Assembly: GCF_014529535.1 (NCBI RefSeq)
Contig: NW_023503493.1
Span: 19,686,001-19,750,000, forward strand
Length of the DNA: 64,000 bases
Reading direction: 5' to 3'
Source: Bradysia coprophila
Taxonomy: Eukaryota > Arthropoda > Insecta > Diptera > Sciaridae
Numbering within the stretch: position 1 is the first letter of the stretch; each line of letters starts with the position of its first letter. The notes beneath the pieces were generated by a model. It worked only from the letters and a program-made list of their open reading frames with translations, ran no database searches and was not told the origin of the DNA. Below, one piece after another: positions 22,401-33,340 of the stretch. Position numbers and translations under genes: made by a program.

Positions 22401-25400
22401 CGTTTCTCTTTCAAAATCATAATTTTCATTAATTATCTCTCTCTTACTTTCTTTTTTGCTCTTTTTAATCACACAACCGAAAATTATCAACAATCGTTTC
22501 TTTAAGTAAATTCTAGACTAAACAAAGTTTCATCGATTAAAATGTACAAGGACGCCATGTTTGATTTTGCAGTTAGCTATAGCATTTGCCATAAAATGAA
22601 ATAAAACTTTTTCCCTCACATCGGCTTTCCTTTTCACCTCTTATATCTGACAATTATCCGCACTTCATCCTTTAGTTTCCCGCCCTCGGCCGGGTCGTAC
22701 TGCACTGTTTTCTCGCTTGGGATATGCACTGTTTCAACCGTATTTATTTTGATATAACTGAACTGGTATTTAAAATAGTACTAATACTTTAGGTAGCGTT
22801 AACATTCCGATTCATGTAATTAACAGTAATCGTTCTGTTATTCGTAATTTTACTGATACCAAAATCATCAATCAATGTCTACATGAAATTGTTCAAAAAA
22901 TTGTACACTTTTTCTGAAAACTGATTTAGTTTACTTTTTCGTTTTTAAGTTATTTTTTCTTATGTAATAATTTGCAGAGATTGTTGGTCTTCTGCATAAG
23001 ATGTTGCTTCAATAAAAGTTTTAAACAAAGATTTTATAAGACACGACGTGTATCTATGAAGGTATCTTTGACATGATTTAAATCCTTCAATCGGGCGCTA
23101 CAAATAATTTTTGATATTTTTTTAGTAATTTATTTCGTTCGTAAATGCACGTAAGTTTTGATTGTGTCCTTTGAGCCCCTGTGTTTGATCAATCGAGAAG
23201 TGTATTTGCCCTACTTTGATGATTACCATTACCATTTTTGCTTTGTCTTTCCCGAATCGCTAAAGTAACGCCTAATTTTTCATTTTAATTTTAACTGTGC
23301 CAAATATCGTGTTTATTTTCTAACTATCTTCCTGTGAATTGTCGTTAATGTGTTGTCACCCATATTAAATGTAAATATTGTTATCTTAAGCATAATCGTA
23401 AGGAAATTTGTATAAGGATTCATTTCCTTCTTGTTCCTGGATTAATAAATGAATTGAATTGAATTGAATTATTACATAAGGGGCCTTTAGAGTCTGCGCA
23501 CTATTTGAATGACCCCTTAAAATGCTTAGATATTTTTGAGGGATTTTTTTGAAAGTGGACCAGGCTCCGTCAAATTAAATTACTGCGGTTTTAGACTATT
23601 GCGACCAAGGGCTATCTGGACATGTAAACAAAGAGTCGCTAAAAAATAGCTCCGACGGAGCCTGGTCCACTTTCAAAAAAATGCCTCTTTATTACTTATA
23701 GTAATATCTGACGTTGGACAAACATTTAGCAATAATTTCAGATTTTGTTTTGACGCGTGCGAGAATTACGTATGCTGCTTTTCGAACTTTACGTACCGAG
23801 GCGAAGCATATTTATAAAACTCATCGTAAGTTATTGTTTGATTTTTGACTTCGACTAATCCTCGGGTCAAGAAATTTCTCACGAAAAGACGACTTCCTTC
23901 ATCTTACTTCTCCTCACTCTTTCAGACAAAATTTCAGAAAATTCTGTAATAAATTAATACTCAAGGGTAAGAGATGCACACAATGATTCACATCTTATAA
24001 ATTTGATTTTTAAGGTTTGTTTTATTCAGTTACTTTGAATTGAATTTTAATGTATGATAGAGTTTTAGTAATTTATCCCTGTATGATGCACATTTTGGAG
24101 AAAAGAAATTTATGTTCTGAAAACTTTTTGAAAAACGCACTCTGAGGTCCTGCCAGCTAATTTATTTGAGGTCAATTTTGACAAACCGAATGAGGTCGAG
24201 ATACTGTTTTCGAAAAATGGCATTGGAGAGCGTTCAAAATCGTCCTCGGCGGCGTAACAAGGTGTGCCGTCGGAGACCGTTTTTAAAAAACGGCTTCGAA
24301 TGGCTGACCGGTTGAATTCTCTGATTTTGGAAAACGGTCTCGGAGGGCTGATCGGTGATACATCGTAGGTCGATTTAAAAAAAACGGCCTTAAAAGGCTG
24401 ACCGGCTGATCCGTCGGACGTCTATTTTGCAAAACGGCCTCGTAGGGATGTCCGGCTGATCCGTCGGACGTCTATTTTGCAAAACGGCCTCGTAGGGCTC
24501 TCCGGCTGGTCCGTCGCAGGTCGATTTTAAAAAACGGCCTCGGAAGGCTGACCGGCTGATCCGTCGGACGTCTATTTTGAAAAACGACCTCGCAGGGCTG
24601 ACCGGCTGATCCGTCGGAGGTCGATTTTGAAAAACGACCTCGGAGTGCTGACCGGCCGACCCATCAGAGGTCGATTTCAAAAAATGGCCTTGTAGGACTG
24701 ACCGGCTGACTTCTCGGAGGCTGGGTGCCCCCAGGTGCTCCGAGGTGCTCCGTGGTGCTCCGAGGTGCTTCGAGGTGCTCCGAGGTGCTCCGAGGTGCTC
24801 CGAGGTGCGCCAAGGGGCGTCGTGGTGCGCCGATGTTCAGATTTATATGTATAGATGTATAGATAACTTAGCCTAGTGATTTTACGTCTGCTGAAACGAT
24901 GTACCTCTAATCATTTTTTCGAGTTGCCTTTTGCAACCCTGAGCATGTCGACTCAAGTTAAAATTTGGTTCATGGAAAATGGAATGAGCCTAAAATATCA
25001 TCGGCTATCGACAACACAGCACCAAGCACAGAAAATAATAGAATAGGCAGTGACTATTTTTGGAAAAAAGTTTTTCCAATTTTTCCAAAATTTTCCTTAT
25101 TTTCCCAAAAAATGTTTTGATAAAAATATGGGAAAAGTTTAGAAAAATTGGGGAAATGTTTTCCCAAAAATAGTCCCTGGTAAAAACTATTCTATTAGAC
25201 ATAGGCAATCGCAATAATAATAATCTGCTACTGCTACTGGATTAGGATGTGGTCTAATACAGCAAATTGTAAAGATTTTCTATCAACTTGTTGAAAATAA
25301 AATACTGCGATCGAGAGAAGTAATGGAAGTGCCGCCTTTTCCATATGGGCAACATGGGCAAATGCCCGTGGCGCTAAAATAAGTTTGGCGCCCGATTCGA

Positions 25401-27265
25401 GAAAAGCGAAAAAAAAAATGTTTCACACTAGCTGATACGCTGATCTCTACGCATAGATTCATATAGTGATATGACAGCCTGGCGTACTTTAGGTGAGTTA
25501 TATTTTGGGAAATGTAGATGCCAGGTGTTGTTTTTGCTGGGTGATTTTGAGACAAAAAACTCGAAAACAGAAATCTTCTGTAGGATGAAGCAGGAAAGAA
25601 AAGGTGCTAGGAACTTCACATCATTTTGGAAAAAATATTGATCTCCCTACGAGCTACACACGGTTTTCAAAGTCTTATCGCTAGGCAGATATTGATCTAA
25701 TTAAAAAACTAATTGCATTACCGGATTCCTGAGATAACGCCCTACAACCTGGCAACCTACAACCTACAACCTGGCCAAGGTATATTTGGGCATTGGTCAA
25801 CAGGATTCATCGTACTGTAAAAACGATTTTTGACAGGCCGAAAACGAACTTTGGAACTGACCTATGCTATAACCGTTTAATAAAGAATCTAACACTCATT
25901 ACTTTGTGAATCACAGTGAAGATAGGAAAAGGAGTAGGAAAAGATAGTTCAATTCAATTAAGTTTGTGCCGTATTCATCTAGTCGCGAAAAAAAAAACAA
26001 TTTCTTTCCATTTTTTTGTAAAAAAAAGTGATAATTGAAGAAATAATGATACTTTGGCGCATTTTTCGAAGAGTCGTGCCCGAAAGGCAAAAAGCGGCAC
26101 TGAGTAATGGCATAGAGTATTATATTGTTGGTGGAATTGACTATTGGAATCTGCGAAAGAGTAACAACTAGTACTAACTGGACATATATAATGGTGGCGA
26201 TGGTCATCGAATCGCTTTTCAATTAATCCTGGAAGAAATATAAAAAGTGACATTTTCAACAATTACAATCCAGTCGACGTTATTCATTCCACATGCGATT
26301 TACACGTTATAATAGATACACACGTAAATGTCGTAACGTTGGTAATGCAGGTGAAATGATTAGCTTCGATTGGATTGTAACTGTTACTTCTTATAATTCC
26401 GGAACTGTAATTATTGCTTCTTCCAAATTTTTTCATCTCGATAACACCAATTTCGTCAACAATATTTGACTCAATATGCAATAGTTTTTGTTTATGTACT
26501 CTTTAAAATAAAATCCTCAAAACAAAACTCTCATTTTCAATGTTACTAATGCTGAAACTTCAAGTTTTTACCTTCTCTTCAAAAACGAAAACGTCACACT
26601 CATCTGTTTCGCAACAAAGTCTCAGGCACTCCTCCTGCGATCCTAAATCAGCATGGTCCAGAAATCGTGCACCCATTGCCCGCGACTCTTCAGTTCGAAT
26701 AATCATGTCGTGTTGCACATCAAATCGACCTGTACATTAAACGAACATTTTGTTGTTAGTGCGTTTTTACAACTAAAAAGTAAAACGAGTATCTATATAT
26801 TTATAAGACCAGGAAGTTAATTTCAGATTCATATCTGTTCAAAATATTTATATGGAAATATTTTTTGTTCAATCCGATTGTATATAACGAAATCTATCAC
26901 TTCAGACTTCAAGCTACAAACGGAATTCAAAATGGTATTCATAAAACTTATATTTTTATGCAAAAATTGTTTTAAAAAATGATTTTCTAATTCAAATTAA
27001 AACTTACTCATACACATCGTTAAGGTATGTAATTCAATTAAAATATGAATTTAAAAAAAATATGGTAAAGAACTTCGCATACAACACTTGCAATAATAAT
27101 TAATAAATAGAAGAGAAAAAAAGGTTCACCTATGCATGATTCTAGATCCATTCGTTTCGCTACATTGTGCGTGTCCGGACTATAACCATAAATTAATTTA
27201 TTTACAAATATGGAAAACACAATTAAAGCACCGAATGTGGAAACATTCACTAGACTAAAAGACAT
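16459..27265 (-). CDS. Type I membrane protein with MANSC and LDL-receptor class A domains (LRP11-like), 580 aa
   Basis: Nine minus-strand exons: 27265-27130, 26729-26572, 20989-20775, 20643-20576, 19457-19339, 19269-19144, 17813-17702, 17341-16667 and 16592-16459. The sum is 1743 nt in frame including TAA. A signal peptide (MSFSLVNVSTFGALIVFSIF) leads into a seven-cysteine MANSC domain at about residues 43-125 (LRLCCETDECDVFVFEEK, GTCFLFHCG). An LDLa repeat follows at about 198-233 (CHSGECI, CDGIPQCMDGSDE, sixth Cys in the next exon), then a long Gln/Asn-rich and charged stalk. One membrane segment (about 527-550) and a short basic tail end in FLVNGMYL. The order MANSC-LDLa-TM is that of LRP11/MANSC proteins, which act at the cell surface; ligands are unknown. 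The start is the first ATG of the frame (context GAAAATGT). Confidence 0.88.
17814..19143 (-). other. Intron of the MANSC/LDLa gene (1.3 kb)
   Basis: AT-rich. No nested gene or element is clear; the short open frames within lack features. Confidence 0.6.
19815..20286. mobile_element. 472-bp MITE in an intron of the MANSC/LDLa gene
   Basis: Terminal inverted repeats of about 90 bp begin GAGGGATTCTTTTGAAAATC; the right copy is the reverse complement. The element sits in intron 19458-20575. A 103-codon open frame inside shows no recognised domain and overlaps the right TIR, so it is not called as a gene. Confidence 0.85.
22145..22702. repeat. Pair of GC-rich direct repeats 530 bp apart
   Basis: The motif GTTTCCCG(G)CC(T)TCGGCCGGGTCGTACTG occurs at 22145-22177 and 22672-22702 in the same orientation. 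CCCGGCCTTCGGCCGGG can form a 7-bp stem. The AT-rich interior shows no coding, and the nature of the unit is unknown. Confidence 0.55.
23544..23681. mobile_element. 138-bp MITE with about 28-bp TIRs
   Basis: TTTTTTTGAAAGTGGACCAG-GCTCCGTC and its exact reverse complement form the ends. It is non-coding. Confidence 0.85.
24300..24720. repeat. 50-bp satellite array
   Basis: The core ACCGGCTGATCCGTCGG recurs at 24401, 24451, 24501, 24551, 24601, 24651 and 24701, in an exact 50-bp register. Diverged units lie upstream. Each unit also carries a run of As followed by CGGCCTCG. It is GC-rich relative to the surroundings. The minus-strand open frame across it is a by-product, since 50-bp units shift frame yet avoid stops. 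Confidence 0.9.
24731..24833. repeat. 10-bp minisatellite next to the 50-bp satellite
   Basis: The unit CGAGGTGCTC is repeated about ten times with point variants, in 10-bp register, directly after the 50-bp array. Confidence 0.9.
25036..25197. mobile_element. 162-bp inverted-repeat element
   Basis: TAATAGAATAG and CTATTCTATTA mark the ends. Inner arms contain ACTATTTTTGGAAAA and TTTTCCCAAAAATAGT. It is non-coding. Confidence 0.7.
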
Positions 27266-27271
27266 TTTCAA

Positions 27272-30200
27272 TCGTTTGTAATTTCTGTTTTTAGAATATT
27301 TTTTTTTCTGTGGTCACCCTTTCAACTCACACTAAACGCAGACAACTGTTTTTGAAGGCAAGTTTTAATCGAATTTCCAAGAATAAAAAAAAACACTAAA
27401 TGCTTCGCACACATTCAATCTATCGCAATTACATCAATTTTCTTGCATAGAATTTGAAAAATAAATTAAAATTGACACACAATTTCACAATGAAACTAAT
27501 TTTATTGCACGGCATTTCCGTCTACTGTTCGATTTTTAGTTCAATTAGTCAATTATTCGGTGGATGAATATGCGTTTTGCCTACCGATTACGTTTTTTCT
27601 CTCGTTAATTGGCAATATGTCAATGTTACTCTATAAAAAATAAATATTTTTCGTTTGCAGCTGATTGTGGAAAACCGATCGATTTACCATCGGGATGATT
27701 ACGACGTACGGTAGACTTTGTCTCTTTGTGGATAGGAAATTACATTGTGTGTTCAATTGAAAAATTTTCCGCATTGCACATGCGTGCGTTGTGTCATTTA
27801 TGCAGACTTTTCCATTTAAGGAAAATGATAATGAGAGTAACGAAATGATTAGGAAATTTATTTTGATAAATGTGAGGAAGAAGCAAGTTTACTAACTGTA
27901 AATGGAAATGCATAGATGTGCACTGTGCAGTGATACGTTTTCCACTTTATCAACGTACGTGAAGCACTTGCTCGTGACCATAAAATATTACCTATGGTTT
28001 CATAAGAAGTATTGTGGCACAAATTTAACCGATTGATCTCAGTTAAATTGCACAATTTCGGTATCGAAAATATACAAACAAAAACTGTGCACAACCCTTA
28101 TACTGGAATTCAGTGAATTTGTGTAAGCTATGGGCGGATGAGTAAAATATTTGGAGTAAAACAATTTTTGTGATTTTTGTGTGTGAGCCTAAGTGAAGAA
28201 TGTGCTAAATAACTCTGGTGATATTTAATGGATTAACCTTTTTTCTAACACCTATAACATTTCGTAAGTACACATCCATCATGTGAGCAGCAAATAAACA
28301 AATAAATAAAAACCAAGCAAATCCCCCCGGTTTAAAAAACATTTTTTTTTTGTTTTAATAGAAATGTTTTTCAGCATAACGTTTTCATCACAAATAATCG
28401 CAATGCTCCTGGTTTCGTCGATGCTGTGTCTGATGAAAGCTTTTAATATTTATTTTATTAAAAAAATATATTTGATGTAAAAGCACCACTTATTCATCTT
28501 AATGGGCTTGTTTAAGCAAAGCTTTTATACAGAAAGAAAAATATATGTACGTCCCGACAGTCGTTAACCTGAGAATTGTTTGTACATTGTACATATATAT
28601 CTATACATGAAAGTATCTCTTCTGTGCCTTTCATCCGTATGATGGTACGATATCTAATCAAGATCTATATAAATATATATCTTTTGAGCGTTCATATGAT
28701 AGCACTGAAGAAAAATGTTGTCGTGAACAAGTGCTATTAAAATTGAAACGTAGATGGGAATATGAAATTGAGAACTACACTCTGACATATGTGTGTGCTT
28801 TCGCTGTTCGCTCGACGTCTCCCTATTTATGAAATACTAGCTTTCAAAGAATTGCTTGTAAATCAGTCGCTCAGTAATGCAATTGACATAATAGAATGTG
28901 GTTTTAATAGCAACCTGAGGAGATGTGTCATATATCGTTGCGACATATTATGTTGTTGATGTTATAATTACTGGCGCATTGTGTGGGTCTGTGAGCATTT
29001 GTGAAAGGATTTGGCGCGTCGAGCGCCATCAATACCAACGTGTTTCAATATTCTTGGTAATAAATAAATTATCTACGCTGGCGCTGGACATCTACTAAAC
29101 ATGTAAAGCTAGTATTAGTTTAGGCCCTTGATATAGCCTCAAAAACTTGTCGATCTTTTCGCATAATCGTCTAGCACATGCATAAACAAGTTACACAAAA
29201 TCACTCCTTTAACCGTAGAAAGAAAACATTAACCAAATTCAGCGTTAATCAGCGAACAAGAATTCCATTGTTACAATGCATAATGCAAAGTACACAGGTC
29301 ATTTACATCAATTACGATTAAAATATATAGAAGTTGAATATCACTGTACATCTACACTACAGATCCAGTTGTAGTGTATTTACGCACACGCTACATGATT
29401 ATTATTATATGCTTATAAAACCAGGGAGAAAATATTTTATGGAACGATTGTTAATTCTTTTGATTTCAGATTCGAAGTACTTGATGTTTTGTTTTCGTGG
29501 TGTGATAAAGTGTATAAAACGAATAGGAACAAAAAAGTGCCTTTGAAGTTATACCATAAATGAGATATGCACGAGATGTCATAATTAATGCGTGACGATC
29601 TCTTTTGTCTATTAAAGTTTATAAGTGAATCGGTTCGAGAGTGTATCTTATTTGAATAATGGAAAAAGTTCCCCTCAGTTTGTCTGTGCGTTAACGTTTT
29701 ATTCACATAATAAACCTATTGACTGAATATTTCTTGCTGTATATTCTATATGATCGTATTTAAGAAACCATTTTACCATTTTACACTGGGGAAATGATAG
29801 TACTTTGTCTGTCAAGTCAATAGACCTACGTATTCAACATTTATAATTTGATGCGACGCTTTTGTTCATAAAAGTTTCCATCAGTTTGTTTCCATCAGAA
29901 TGTCTGTTGTAGTTGTGATAGCAACGCCTGTCTTTAATAAATATGGTACTGATATTGGCAGAGAAAGAGGAAAACTTAGAATTTTGAATCTTTTCTGGAT
30001 TCTTTCCTCGAATTTTACCTTCGGAAAGATAACTTGGATTTAATCTGAGTTAAAGATGATTTTGGATAAATACTTTACATGTATTGAACGTAGAAACTGG
30101 ATTGGTGGACAAATAAATTTAAGCTCTTTGCAAATATGTAGGTAGCAAAATGTGTTGAAAACGTATAAACGATTTGTGATCACTGTTTTCCTACCATTTG

Positions 30201-30324
30201 GGTCTATGGTTAAGTCATCTGTTATCGACAGCTACGACAAGAATAACCAATGATCAATATAGTTATATCGAGTATCTTATATTTACAAGAAAAGATGTGT
30301 TAAAATTAATGAAGTAAAAGATTC
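27272..30324. other. Intergenic, gene-poor (about 3 kb)
   Basis: AT-rich, with no gene or repeat family recognised. The left end is the promoter side of the MANSC/LDLa gene. Confidence 0.45.
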
Positions 30325-30534
30325 TTACATGCTTGCTTATGCACGGTAAAGTGCACTTTACATCACTGCTTGTGAGAGTGAAAATGCACTTACCGTACAC
30401 AAACATGTAAAATGTGTTACGTCACTGCTTGTAAATACTTGTTTAGGCACGTGTGATTACTCCACTCGCCTTCGGCTCGTTTCGCCAACCTCACACTTGT
30501 CCAAACAAATATTTACAAACAGTGACGTAACATA
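30325..30534. mobile_element. 210-bp MITE, third copy of the oskar-intron family
   Basis: It starts TTACATGCTTGCTTATGCACG and includes the palindrome GTAAAGTGCACTTTAC, then a second hairpin with TTTAGGCACGTGTGATTAC and a CGCCTTCGGCTCG loop. It closely matches 2629-2845. Confidence 0.8.
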
Positions 30535-31192
30535 CTATTATCAATCTGTCAAAAAAAAACGTCAACGAAGTAACAGATTGGAAAGTAGTGCTTGTATTTG
30601 GATTGTCGTCGTCAGTTAAGGATAAAAAAGGTCAAGGCCAATTACACAGACTTTAATAATCCCCTATATAAGAGTTTATGGGTCAAAGGACGATGAAATT
30701 TCCACGTATTATCCTCAATACAAACATAAACTGTTAGTGAATTTTGGATAGCACACCAAGTAAATAACTGAATGTTTTTCAATAACCACTTGTTGGAAAT
30801 AGTAGTGATTATAGTGTGTACCATAAACGATAAACCATCGTCGTCGGATATGTAATTGCGTAAGATTTTTCTTTGTTCGCAGACTTGTTGGTTTCCTTTA
30901 GCGCTAATTAATTTCTCTTTCAATCGAAATAACTCATAGACAGAATTCGATTTTATATTTTATCCAAAAAAGATGAAGCTGTTTGAATTGACTAAAATTG
31001 AAGAAAAAGATGGGGGCACGCAATAAAATGTATTTTTATTACATCCACACATTGGTTATAAAAAATAAATTAATTGAAACAATTAAATAATTAAAACTAG
31101 TAAACTATAAAAAGTAACATTGGTCAACATATAAAGAAATTGAAAAAAAAATGACTGAAAAAAGAAAGAAAATGCAATAACAAAAAATATTT
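30535..31192. other. Spacer downstream of defensin
   Basis: An AATAAA on the minus strand (31040-31035) lies about 150 bp after the defensin stop codon and is a candidate polyadenylation signal. No gene was seen. Confidence 0.4.
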
Positions 31193-31587
31193 TTAATAGT
31201 TTATGCATGTACATGAGGCCGCACGGTTGCATTTTCCAGTAGAATGACCATATTCAAAGCAGTACGCTGAACAATAACCATGAAAATATGGAAATAATCT
31301 ATTGCATACCCGATTCGATGAAGTGCCCCTTTTGTGTCGATGAACTTTCATTTGATTATCTTGAAATGAATTAAATTAATAAAACGCAATTTGTACAGTA
31401 CGTTATTGTGGCGGGCTACCGCTATCCCGTATTAATTCGTGTATGTTGTACACATTGTATTTAACAACATAAATATTGAATACTAACCGTTACCAAATCC
31501 ATTGTATCGCATAGTGGACGGCCATGCAATCGTCATCGAAAATAAAACAGCAAATATGATCGCTTTCAATTTCAATGCAATGTGCAT
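31193..31587 (-). CDS. Def: Insect preprodefensin, 88 aa
   Basis: Exon 1 is 31587-31488 and exon 2 is 31359-31193, with a 128-bp GT-AG intron. Residues 1-22 are a signal peptide (MHIALKLKAIIFAVLFSMTI, ending near AWP). A propeptide follows and ends in the dibasic furin-type site HRHKR at residue 44. The predicted mature peptide is 44 residues (GTSSNRVC...CTCINY). Its cysteine spacing C-x10-C-x3-C-x9-C-x5-C-x1-C is the insect-defensin CS-alpha-beta signature with three disulfides. Insect defensins are secreted antimicrobial peptides, mainly acting on Gram-positive bacterial membranes, and are induced through NF-kappaB in fat body. The second exon is complete, so nothing suggests decay. The gene is easily missed because both exons are very short. 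Confidence 0.92.
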
Positions 31588-31720
31588 CTCTGGTTCAATA
31601 AACGGTCGTTATATATTGAGTAATGAATGTATGGCTGGCGTATTTGCGATATCTAATTTAATTTTTTTTTACTTTATAATAATATAACGCGCACGCTCGA
31701 CAACAGCTAAAAAAGTGTTA

Positions 31721-31763
31721 GACTGATCAGAGTCTGCATCTTTATTTATAGAAGAAATTTTCC
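31721..31763 (-). promoter_or_regulatory. Defensin core promoter: kappaB-like site, TATA box and initiator
   Basis: Reading the minus strand: GGAAAATTTC (31763-31754, kappaB-like, imperfect), then TATAAATA (31750-31743), then ATCAGTC (31727-31721), whose A at 31724 is 26 bp after the TATA start. This matches arthropod TATA/Inr spacing and predicts a 137-nt 5' UTR. A nearer TATATAA at 31615-31609 is too close to the ATG to be used for it. Confidence 0.55.
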
Positions 31764-32040
31764 TTTTCTTTTGTCTCGTCTGTGGGGTTTGTGTTTTGTT
31801 GAACTTTTTCATATCGGGTCACGGCTATGGTGTTATTTGTTGATAAAAGTTATTGCTGATGGCTTGTTTTTTATATATATTTTTGTGGGAGAAATTTCAT
31901 TTGTCGTGTGAAAGACAAGATAATTTCTTTACAATGTAATTGAGTTTTTGAAATAAAAAAATCGTACTGAACAATTGAATAAATTCGCATCAGCACGTAG
32001 GCCCGTAAGAGAATTTCAGAGATCTTTACACTCGGCGATA

Positions 32041-32188
32041 TTGTACTATAGAGTATAGAGTCAAAAAACTGAACCGTGTTTTAGTCTCGACTGGTACTTA
32101 AGATTTGACCATGTATCGTACTATAGAGTCAAAAAACTGAATCATGTTTTAGTCTGGACTGGTAATTAAGACTTAACCAAGTACCAAT
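32041..32188. repeat. Two-copy tandem duplication of about 70 bp
   Basis: TACTATAGAGT...CAAAAAACTGAA...GTTTTAGTCT...GACTGGTA occurs twice head to tail with about 10% divergence and a small indel. Confidence 0.8.
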
Positions 32189-32985
32189 CATCGAAATTAC
32201 TCATTTTATTATCCCATAATTTCATCTTTATTTGAACATTGACTTAGTGGGCAGACATGGGAAAACTTTTCTGCAGAATAATTTGCTTCATGAGCGTAAA
32301 AGTTATATTCGAAACTTTTTTCATTTTATTGACTTAGCCACAAGTTCTCAAACAATTGGCTAAACAAACAATTACGTAGATACACTCTAGACATGACTTA
32401 CAAAACTCTCCGTATCTTGATGACATGCATGAGTCTGAAGAAATGATTTTTTTTTCGCTCAGACATTCCGTTTTCCAGTGTAAAAAGAAATAGAAAGTAC
32501 AACTCTGAAGGTACAAATGCGAAGTTCATTTTCATGCGAAAAGAAGATAATCTCACAGTATTTTACAATCAAGGTTTAAATTTAATGCTTTGCTCATAAT
32601 GACACGTTTTCATTGGGCACGGTGTTAACCGACACGTTTGTACATTTCTTTTATATAGATTCAGATTCACATTAATTTTGCACTTTTTATCGGAGAAGAA
32701 ATTAAGACAGCGAATGTTTCGTCATTTATTGGTAAAGATACCTTTCAGAAACGGCAAGCGTATCGCAAAATCATTTTAAATCTGTGACAGAATTTTTAAC
32801 AAACTTAATACCCATACTTATACTTAAACTAACTATTTACAATGAGTCAAATGTCGTATTCTCAAGAGATCTTAAGTATTCTCAAGAGATTGACTAAAGA
32901 TCTTCTACCTAATTTCTTTGAACAGTTAGGTAAGTTAAGTTCGGTTTATTAGTTAAAATAACTACTCAGAATTCACATTCTAGAC

Positions 32986-33340
32986 TTATACACTATAAGA
33001 ATACTTCATTTTCACGAATTCACAAAAATTCTTATACAATTTCAAATCATCCTCATTCTTAACACTCAGTGGTACTTCATTATACATCTTGACTCCATCG
33101 AACATTAGGCTCTTTTGCGTTGAACTCTTTCGAAACAATGGAAGCCGTAGATTGCCATGATTACGCAGCACATAGGACCGTCCTTCATTCGATTGTCAGA
33201 CAGGAAGAGAATCGTCGAGCAGTATGTCACATGTGGCTTGATTATTTTGTTGTACACCAACAGCTTCGTTGACTTGTTCAGGTACTTTGAAATTCGACCG
33301 AAAAAATTCACTTTTTTAGCCATTTTTTTGCAAATGTAAA
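32986..33340 (-). mobile_element. 5'-truncated non-LTR retrotransposon (jockey/CR1-like LINE) fragment
   Basis: Two overlapping minus-strand frames carry the region after the RT core: FFGRISKYLNKSTKLLVYNK then IIKPHVTYCSTILFL, and LRNHGNLRLPLFRKSSTQKS then FDGVKMYNEVPLSVKN. These match the C-terminal 'thumb' and tail of jockey/CR1-type reverse transcriptases. The change of frame near 33170 and the loss of the stretch between the two blocks show an internal deletion. Only about 350 bp remains, so it is inactive. Confidence 0.8.

Larger units (their letters stand above)
20990..26571 (-). other. Large intron (5.6 kb) of the MANSC/LDLa gene
   Basis: It holds a MITE (23544-23681), a 50-bp satellite (about 24300-24720) with an adjoining 10-bp array, a hairpin element (25036-25197), and two direct copies of a GC-rich hairpin motif (22145-22177 and 22672-22702). 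Short TACAACCTGG repeats lie at 25741-25780. No nested gene was recognised. Confidence 0.6.

Noticed and set aside
22145-22702. Direct repeats considered as ends of a larger retroelement
   Set aside because: The repeats are only about 32 bp and the interior shows no coding remnants, so no element family can be named.
24390-24680. 96-codon minus-strand open frame in the 50-bp satellite
   Set aside because: Its amino acids repeat with the DNA unit and there is no gene context; it is a by-product of the array.
25320-25420. GGGCAACATGGGCAAATGCCCG region as a transposase remnant
   Set aside because: Similar words occur near insect transposons from memory, but the stretch is too short and stop-rich to assign.
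27645-27715. Possible sushi-domain exon start (ADCGKPIDLPSG after TTTGCAG)
   Set aside because: It stops after 12 codons and has no matching flanking exons.
28363-28480. 38-codon hydrophobic frame resembling a signal peptide
   Set aside because: No downstream exon with a recognisable mature peptide was found; hydrophobic short frames are common in AT-rich DNA.
31609-31615. TATATAA near the defensin ATG as its TATA box
   Set aside because: A start site 25-30 bp downstream would fall on the ATG; the TATAAATA at 31750-31743 with an initiator fits better.
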